Source: JBBROS01 sp038229135 (lineage in GTDB: Bacteria > Pseudomonadota > Alphaproteobacteria > Acetobacterales > Acetobacteraceae). From it: a DNA stretch of 64,000 nucleotides. The notes below the pieces were generated by a model that saw only the letters and a list, made by a program, of their open reading frames with translations, made no database searches and was not told the origin of the DNA. The translations under genes and the position numbers were made by a program. Location of the stretch: NCBI GenBank assembly GCA_038229135.1, contig JBBROS010000009.1:34828-98827 (forward strand). The letters run 5' to 3'. Shown here one piece after another: positions 59,768-64,000 of the stretch; the stretch's first letter is position 1, and every line of letters begins with the position of its first letter.

Positions 59768-59855
59768 GTCATCGCGAGCGAAGCGTGGCGATCCAGGGGC
59801 CACGCAGCCCAGTCCCGTCGGCCCCTAGATCGCCACGCCTTCGGCTCGCGATGAC
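59768..59855. repeat. REP-like imperfect palindrome, copy C
   Basis: Arms GTCATCGCGAGC and GCTCGCGATGAC with inner GGCGATCCAGGGGCC/GGCCCCTAGATCGCC match copies A and B. It splits the two permease genes of one operon, so it probably tunes mRNA stability or dosage rather than ending transcription. Confidence 0.87.
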
Positions 59856-59885
59856 GCCACCTCGCGTGTTCGGGCACGTGCGGCC

Positions 59886-60743
59886 ATGAGCGCCACCACT
59901 CTCGACCCCGCGCTGGCCGGGCGCACGCCGTGGCGGCGGGCGCCGGTGCTGGTGGTGTTCGCCCTCACGTGGATCGCGGTCGTGCTGCTGGTGGCGATCT
60001 TCGCGGACCAGCTGCGGCCCTACTCCATCACGCAGTTCGACCTGCGGAACCGGCTCGCGCATCCCGGCAACCCGGCGCATTGGCTCGGCACGGACGAGCT
60101 GGGGCGGGACGTGCTGAGCCGGCTGATCGAGAGCATCCGGATCAGCCTCGTGATCGCCTTCGGGGCGACGTTCATGGCAGCCGTGCTTGGCACGACGCTC
60201 GGGTTCCTGGCGGCGCAGTTCCGCGGCTGGGTGGAGCAGGCGGTGCTGATGCTGATCGACTTCCAGGCGGCGCTGCCGTTCCTGATCCTGGCGTTGAGCG
60301 TGCTCGCCTTCTTCGGCAACTCGCTGCCGCTGTTCGTGGCGCTGATGGGGCTGTACGGGTGGGAGCGGCATGCGCGGATCGCGCGCGGGCTGGCCATCGC
60401 GGCGGGTGCGCAAGGCTATGCGGCGGCGGTGCGGCAGCTCGGGGCCGGGCCGTTGCGGGTGTATCTGCGGCACGTGCTGCCGAACATCGCGAGCACGCTG
60501 ATCGTGTCCGCCACGCTCAGCTTCCCCGAGGTTATTCTCCTCGAGAGCGGGCTCAGTTTCCTGGGCCTCGGCATACAGCCGCCCATGACGTCGCTCGGCA
60601 ACATGATCGGGTATGGGCGGGAGTATCTGACGCGGGCGCCGTGGATATTGCTGGCGCCGAGCGGGGTGGTGGTGCTGACGACGTTCTGCGTGAGCGTGCT
60701 GGGCGACTGGCTGCGGGACCGGCTGGACCCGACGCTGGGATAG
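59886..60743 (+). CDS. Dpp/Opp-type ABC transporter permease (DppC-like)
   Basis: This 285-residue permease has an N-terminal helix (APVLVVFALTWIAVVLLVAIF), HWLGTDELGRDVLSRLIESIRISL, the coupling loop ARGLAIAAGAQGYAAAVRQLGAG and ILLESGLSFLGLGIQPPMTSLGNMI. All are DppC signatures. It completes the channel with the DppB-like protein. A CTCCC-type palindromic repeat and the amidase gene follow. Confidence 0.94.
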   Translation: MSATTLDPALAGRTPWRRAPVLVVFALTWIAVVLLVAIFADQLRPYSITQFDLRNRLAHPGNPAHWLGTDELGRDVLSRLIESIRISLVIAFGATFMAAVLGTTLGFLAAQFRGWVEQAVLMLIDFQAALPFLILALSVLAFFGNSLPLFVALMGLYGWERHARIARGLAIAAGAQGYAAAVRQLGAGPLRVYLRHVLPNIASTLIVSATLSFPEVILLESGLSFLGLGIQPPMTSLGNMIGYGREYLTRAPWILLAPSGVVVLTTFCVSVLGDWLRDRLDPTLG

Positions 60744-60775
60744 CTGCCTCGCGGTGGGATCCTTGTGTGCGGTCC

Positions 60776-60810
60776 CCCTCCCCCGGCCCCTCCCGCAAGG
60801 GGAGGGGGGA
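60776..60810 (+). repeat. CCCCTCCCGCAAGGGGAGG palindromic repeat
   Basis: CCCCTCC and GGGGAGG pair around CGCAA (about 60787-60806). It is the same family as the element at 18869-18955 and lies between the DppC-like gene and the amidase. It may act as a partial terminator. Confidence 0.6.
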
Positions 60811-60897
60811 AGAGGGGGCGACCGGACCGCAGCCATCGCTTGAGCGCCACGTCCTCACGGGGCAGGCTACGCCTTCAAACCCCCAAGGAGCCCCCGC

Positions 60898-62289
60898 ATG
60901 ACCGATTTATGGCGACTTCCCGCGACCGAGATCGCGGACGGCGTGCGGGCGCGGCGGTTCTCGGCGCGGGAGGCGGCGGAGGCGGCGCTGGCGCGGATGG
61001 AGGCGGTAAACCCGGTGCTGAACGCCGTGGTGATGTGCCGGCCGGAGCTGGTTCGGGCGCGGGCCGATGCGGTGGACGCGGCGGTGGCGCGCGGCGAGGA
61101 TCCGGGGGTGCTGGCGGGGGTGCCGATCACGGTCAAGGTGAACGTGGACCAGAAAGGGTTCGCCACCACGAACGGGCTGCGCGCGCAGGAGCACCTGGTG
61201 GCGGGGGAGAACTCGCCGGTGGTGGACAATCTGGAGCGGGCCGGGGCGGTGATCCTGGGGCGGACGAACACGCCGGCGTTCAGCCTGCGTTGGTTCACGA
61301 GCAACCTGCTGCATGGTGCGACGAAGAACCCGCGCGATGCGGCCCTTACGCCCGGGGGCAGCTCCGGCGGGGCGGCGAGTGCGGTGGCGGCCGGGATCGG
61401 GGCGCTGGCGCATGGCACGGACATCGGCGGCTCCGTGCGCTACCCGGCCTATGCGTGCGGGGTGCACGGGCTGCGGCCGGGCCTGGGGCGGGTGCCGGCG
61501 TGGAACCCGACGGGGGCGGAGCGGGGCATCGGGCCGCAGTTGATGGCCGTGAGTGGCCCGCTCGCGCGCACGGTGGCGGATGTGCGGCTGGGGCTGCTGG
61601 CGCTGATGCAGGGGGATCCGCGGGACCCGTGGTGGGCGCCGGTGCCGTTCGCGCTGCCGCCGTTGGCCAAACGGGTCGCGCTCAGCGTGCGGCCGGATGG
61701 GATGCCGGTGGCGCCGGAAGTGGAGGCGGCGCTGCGCGATGCGGCGGCGCGGCTGGAGCGTGCAGGCTACGTGGTGGAGGAGGTGGCGGCGCCGAGCTTC
61801 CGGGAGGCAATGGAGCTGCAGGTGAAGCTCTGGCTGGGTGACGGGTTCGCCGGGTTCCGCGCGGCGGTGGAGCGGGAGGGGGACCCGGGGGCGATGGCGG
61901 TGATGCAGGCGGTGCGCGAGGAGGCCGAGGCGATGCCGGCCGACGTGGTGGCGCGGACGCTGGTGCAGCGTGCGACGCTGGTGCGGGAGTGGACGCGGTT
62001 CATGGCCGAGTGGCCGCTGCTGCTGATCCCGGCCTCGGGCGAGCTCCCGTTCGCGGACGGCCTCGACATGCAAGGCGGGGCCACCTGGGCGCGGATGCTC
62101 GAGGCGCAGCTGACGCAGATGGGCATGCCGACCTTGGGGATGCCGGGGCTGGTGGTGAGCACGGGGATGGTGGGCACGGCCCCGGTGGGCGTGCAGCTGA
62201 TGGCGGCGCGCTGGCGGGAGGACCTGCTGCTGGAGGCGGGCGAGGCGATCGAGGCGGGGGGTGCGCCGCCGATGCCGGCGATGGGGTAG
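60898..62289 (+). CDS. Amidase signature family hydrolase
   Basis: This 463-residue amidase has the Ser-cisSer-Lys triad: Lys80 (ITVKVNVD), cis-Ser155 (PGGSSGGAA) and nucleophile Ser179 (GTDIGGSVRYPA). Length matches GatA/AmiE-type enzymes, but the gat operon partners are absent, so it is likely catabolic. An AAGGAG site precedes the ATG. It lies after the Dpp-type transporter in the same direction and may hydrolyse an imported amide. GatA itself is unlikely because the C-terminal tRNA-binding features are not evident. Confidence 0.88.
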   Translation: MTDLWRLPATEIADGVRARRFSAREAAEAALARMEAVNPVLNAVVMCRPELVRARADAVDAAVARGEDPGVLAGVPITVKVNVDQKGFATTNGLRAQEHLVAGENSPVVDNLERAGAVILGRTNTPAFSLRWFTSNLLHGATKNPRDAALTPGGSSGGAASAVAAGIGALAHGTDIGGSVRYPAYACGVHGLRPGLGRVPAWNPTGAERGIGPQLMAVSGPLARTVADVRLGLLALMQGDPRDPWWAPVPFALPPLAKRVALSVRPDGMPVAPEVEAALRDAAARLERAGYVVEEVAAPSFREAMELQVKLWLGDGFAGFRAAVEREGDPGAMAVMQAVREEAEAMPADVVARTLVQRATLVREWTRFMAEWPLLLIPASGELPFADGLDMQGGATWARMLEAQLTQMGMPTLGMPGLVVSTGMVGTAPVGVQLMAARWREDLLLEAGEAIEAGGAPPMPAMG

Positions 62290-62306
62290 GTCCGGGTCGG
62301 CCGCGT

Positions 62307-62340
62307 GGCCCCCTCCTCCCGCAAGGGCTGGGGGCGGGGG
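62307..62340 (+). repeat. CTCCCGCAAGGG-type imperfect palindrome between convergent genes
   Basis: CCCCCTCCTCCCGCAAGGGCTGGGGGCGGGGG forms an imperfect C/G-run hairpin between the amidase and the convergent ATPase gene. It is a diverged member of the repeat at 18869 and 60776 and is placed to act as a bidirectional terminator. Confidence 0.5.
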
Positions 62341-62341
62341 T

Positions 62342-63100
62342 TCAGTGCCCGCGGATGAGCTCGAAGATCTGTCGTTTCAGCGCGTTGAACCCTGGTTCGG
62401 TCAGCAGCGAGAGGCCGCGGGGCCGGGGCAGGTCGATGGGGATGCGGGCCTGGATGCGGCCGGGCCGGGCGGACATGACATAGACGGTGTCGGCCAGCAG
62501 GATGGCCTCGTCGATGTCGTGTGTGATGAAGACGATGGTCTTGCGGTAGCGGTCCCACACCTGCAGCAGCAGCTCCTGCATCTGGAGCCGGGTCTGGGCA
62601 TCGAGCGCGCCGAAGGGTTCGTCCATGAGCAGGACCTGGGGGCGCATCAGCAGCGCGCGGGCGATGCCGACGCGCTGCTTCATGCCGCCGCTGAGCTGGT
62701 CGGGCCAGTGCTGCTCGAAGCCTTGCAGGCCGACGGTGGCGAGGAGCTCGGTGGCGAGCGCCTCGTAGTCGGCGCGGGGTTTTCCCCCGAGGCGGGGGGC
62801 GAAGACCACGTTGTCCCATACGGACAGCCACGGGAAGAGCGCCGGCTCCTGGAACACCACGGCGCGGTTGGGGCCGGGCTGCTGCACCGGGGCGCCGAAG
62901 ACCGTCACGGCGCCGACCGACGGCGCCTCGAACCCGGCGACCAGGTTCAGCAGCGTGCTCTTGCCGCAGCCGGATGGGCCGAGGATGGCGGCGAACTCGC
63001 CTTCGGCCACGACCAGGTCGATGCCTTCGAGCGCCACCACCTTGCGGCCGCCGCCATCGTAGGACTTGCCGAGCCGTGTCGCCTGGATGGCTTCAGCCAC
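62342..63100 (-). CDS. SsuB/TauB/NrtD-type ABC transporter ATPase
   Basis: This 252-residue ATPase of the nitrate/sulfonate/taurine/aliphatic-ester class has Walker A LGPSGCGKST, the Q-loop region VVFQEPALFPWLSVWDNV, signature LSGGMKQRVGIARALL, Walker B VLLMDEPFGALD and H-loop IVFITHDIDEAILLAD. The VFQEPALFPWLSVWDNV stretch is the mark of this family. It overlaps the permease gene by eight bases. The binding protein is not in the window; it is probably upstream, beyond 64000. The substrate is not deducible. Confidence 0.92.
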   Translation of the reverse strand: MAEAIQATRLGKSYDGGGRKVVALEGIDLVVAEGEFAAILGPSGCGKSTLLNLVAGFEAPSVGAVTVFGAPVQQPGPNRAVVFQEPALFPWLSVWDNVVFAPRLGGKPRADYEALATELLATVGLQGFEQHWPDQLSGGMKQRVGIARALLMRPQVLLMDEPFGALDAQTRLQMQELLLQVWDRYRKTIVFITHDIDEAILLADTVYVMSARPGRIQARIPIDLPRPRGLSLLTEPGFNALKRQIFELIRGH

Positions 63101-63935
63101 GGGTGACGAGCCTCCACCTGAGGACCCGGCGTTCGAGCACGAGGATGACCTGGTCCGAGAGGAAGCCGACGAGGCCGATCGAGACCATGTCGGCGATGAC
63201 CACGTCCATGCGGCCGATGTAGTAGGCGTCCCACAGCACGTAGCCGAGGCCGGACTTGACCGCGACCATCTCGGCCACGATCACGGCCGTCCAGGCGATG
63301 CCGAGGCCGATGCGCAGGCCCGTGAACACGGACGGCATGGCGGCCGGGAGCACGACGCGGAGCAGGAGCTGGAGCGGGGTGGCCCCCATCATGCGGGCGG
63401 CGCGGACGAGGTTGCGGCTCACGTCCCGGGCGCCGTGGGCGGCGTTGATGACGATGGGGTAGAAGGCGCCGAGCGCGATGAGGAAGATGGCGCCGAACGC
63501 GCGGATGCCGAAGATTGCGATGCAGAAGGGCAACCAGGCGGTGATGGGCACCGGGCGGAGGGCCTGGATGGTTGGGTCGACGAGCCGGGCGGCCAGCGGG
63601 CTCCAGCCGATGAGGATGCCGAGCGGCACGCCCACCAGAATGGCCAGGAGGAAACCCTGGCCGACGCGCTGGGCGGAGAACAGCACGTTCGACAGCCACG
63701 TGCCGCTGTAGGCGTTGAGCCCGAAGGCGTTGCGGCCGAACGCCCAGTCGTGCCAGCCCGCGGCCACCGCGCTGGGCGGCGGCAGGATGCCGGGCGGCAA
63801 CCAGGCGAGGCGGCCGCACACCTCCCACAGCAGCAGGATGGACACGGGCAGCAGGAGCGTCTGCAGCCCGGTCAGCCGCGGGCGGCGCCAGCGGGGCGGC
63901 GGGTCGGGCAGCGATGTGGCGACAGCCTGGCTCAT
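63093..63935 (-). CDS. SsuC/TauC-type ABC transporter permease
   Basis: This 280-residue permease from ATG 63935 (MSQAVATSLPDPPPRWRRP) has an N-terminal helix (LLLPVSILLLWEVCGRLAWL), ALRPVPITAWLPFCIAIFGI, ALGAFYPIVINAAHGARDV and the coupling loop VRAARMMGATPLQLLLRVVLPAAMPSVF-type EAA region. GLGIAWTAVIVAEMVA follows. All are characteristic of SsuC/TauC permeases. The frame stays open upstream through a Pro-Pro-Gly-Pro-Leu repeat. I take 63935 as the start because the family N-terminus begins there. Confidence 0.9.
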   Translation of the reverse strand: MSQAVATSLPDPPPRWRRPRLTGLQTLLLPVSILLLWEVCGRLAWLPPGILPPPSAVAAGWHDWAFGRNAFGLNAYSGTWLSNVLFSAQRVGQGFLLAILVGVPLGILIGWSPLAARLVDPTIQALRPVPITAWLPFCIAIFGIRAFGAIFLIALGAFYPIVINAAHGARDVSRNLVRAARMMGATPLQLLLRVVLPAAMPSVFTGLRIGLGIAWTAVIVAEMVAVKSGLGYVLWDAYYIGRMDVVIADMVSIGLVGFLSDQVILVLERRVLRWRLVTRG

Positions 63936-63942
63936 GGGCAAC

Positions 63943-64000
63943 GGTCCTGGGGGCAAAGGTCCTGGGGGCAAAGGTCCTGGGGGCAAAGGTCCTGGGGGCA
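63943..64000. repeat. 15-bp tandem repeat reaching the window edge
   Basis: GGTCCTGGGGGCAAA is repeated head to tail almost four times up to base 64000 and probably continues. On the minus strand it reads PPGPL in the frame of the permease gene. It lies directly upstream of that start. It may be the leader of the permease gene or the tail of the next upstream gene; the window cuts it. Confidence 0.85.

Noticed and set aside
60898..62289. Glutamyl-tRNA amidotransferase subunit GatA
   Set aside because: gatB and gatC are absent, the context is a peptide-type importer, and the C-terminal part does not show GatA-specific sequence that I can recognise.

Overview
The window is GC-rich, densely packed alphaproteobacterial chromosome. 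The gene order hprK-rapZ-manX-ptsH-ptsI next to chvG-chvI and pckA, the short HprK, and the ben/cat, ABC-transporter and amidohydrolase content suggest a soil or water bacterium of the Acetobacteraceae/Rhodospirillales (Roseomonas-like). That placement is inference. I see no phage, transposase, integrase, plasmid or CRISPR genes. Genes are often translationally coupled through ATGA, GTGA, TTGA or TGATG overlaps.

Region by region: 1-2816 holds the end of an M20 peptidase, an amino-acid-type binding protein and a flavin monooxygenase. 2827-12591 is a regulatory carbon block: a permease-less PTS (EI, HPr, EIIA-Man, HPr kinase, RapZ) reading left, a Ser/Thr dehydratase whose last codons carry a near-perfect parS site, the ChvG/ChvI two-component system, a HugZ-like haem protein and PEP carboxykinase. 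13231-28006 is an aromatic-acid block: a BenM/CatM-type LysR regulator, a Liv-type ABC transporter, benABCD, catABC, a second intradiol dioxygenase, an SDR and an MDR. Two perfect ATAC-N7-GTAT operators with the same downstream spacing to a TTGGAC hexamer tie the regulator to both the transporter and the ben-cat operon.

28138-44746 is mixed housekeeping and accessory sequence: DctA, TreZ, an SbtA/SbtB-like bicarbonate transporter pair, a frameshifted acetyltransferase, ThiM, a metallophosphoesterase, a peptide-type binding protein, an M20 deacylase with an imidazolonepropionase, tRNA-Tyr, RlmB with a long repetitive N-terminus, a hydratase, tRNA-Phe, an NTF2-like protein and an acyltransferase. 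44803-49836 is a probable nicotinate operon: a FAD subunit, a fused 2Fe-2S/molybdopterin subunit and a 6-hydroxynicotinate reductase-like iron-sulfur protein. This suggests reductive pyridine-ring catabolism.

50122-62289 holds a histidine kinase with a repeat-rich N-terminus, a phosphonate monoester hydrolase/sulfatase, a complete Dpp/Opp-type importer with two paralogous binding proteins, and an amidase. They probably form one uptake-and-hydrolysis unit. The right edge (62342-64000) has an SsuBC/TauBC-type ABC transporter that runs leftwards and ends in a 15-bp tandem repeat cut by the window edge. REP-like imperfect palindromes (GTCATCGCGAGC arms) are scattered between genes, and a diverged one supplies the end of dctA.
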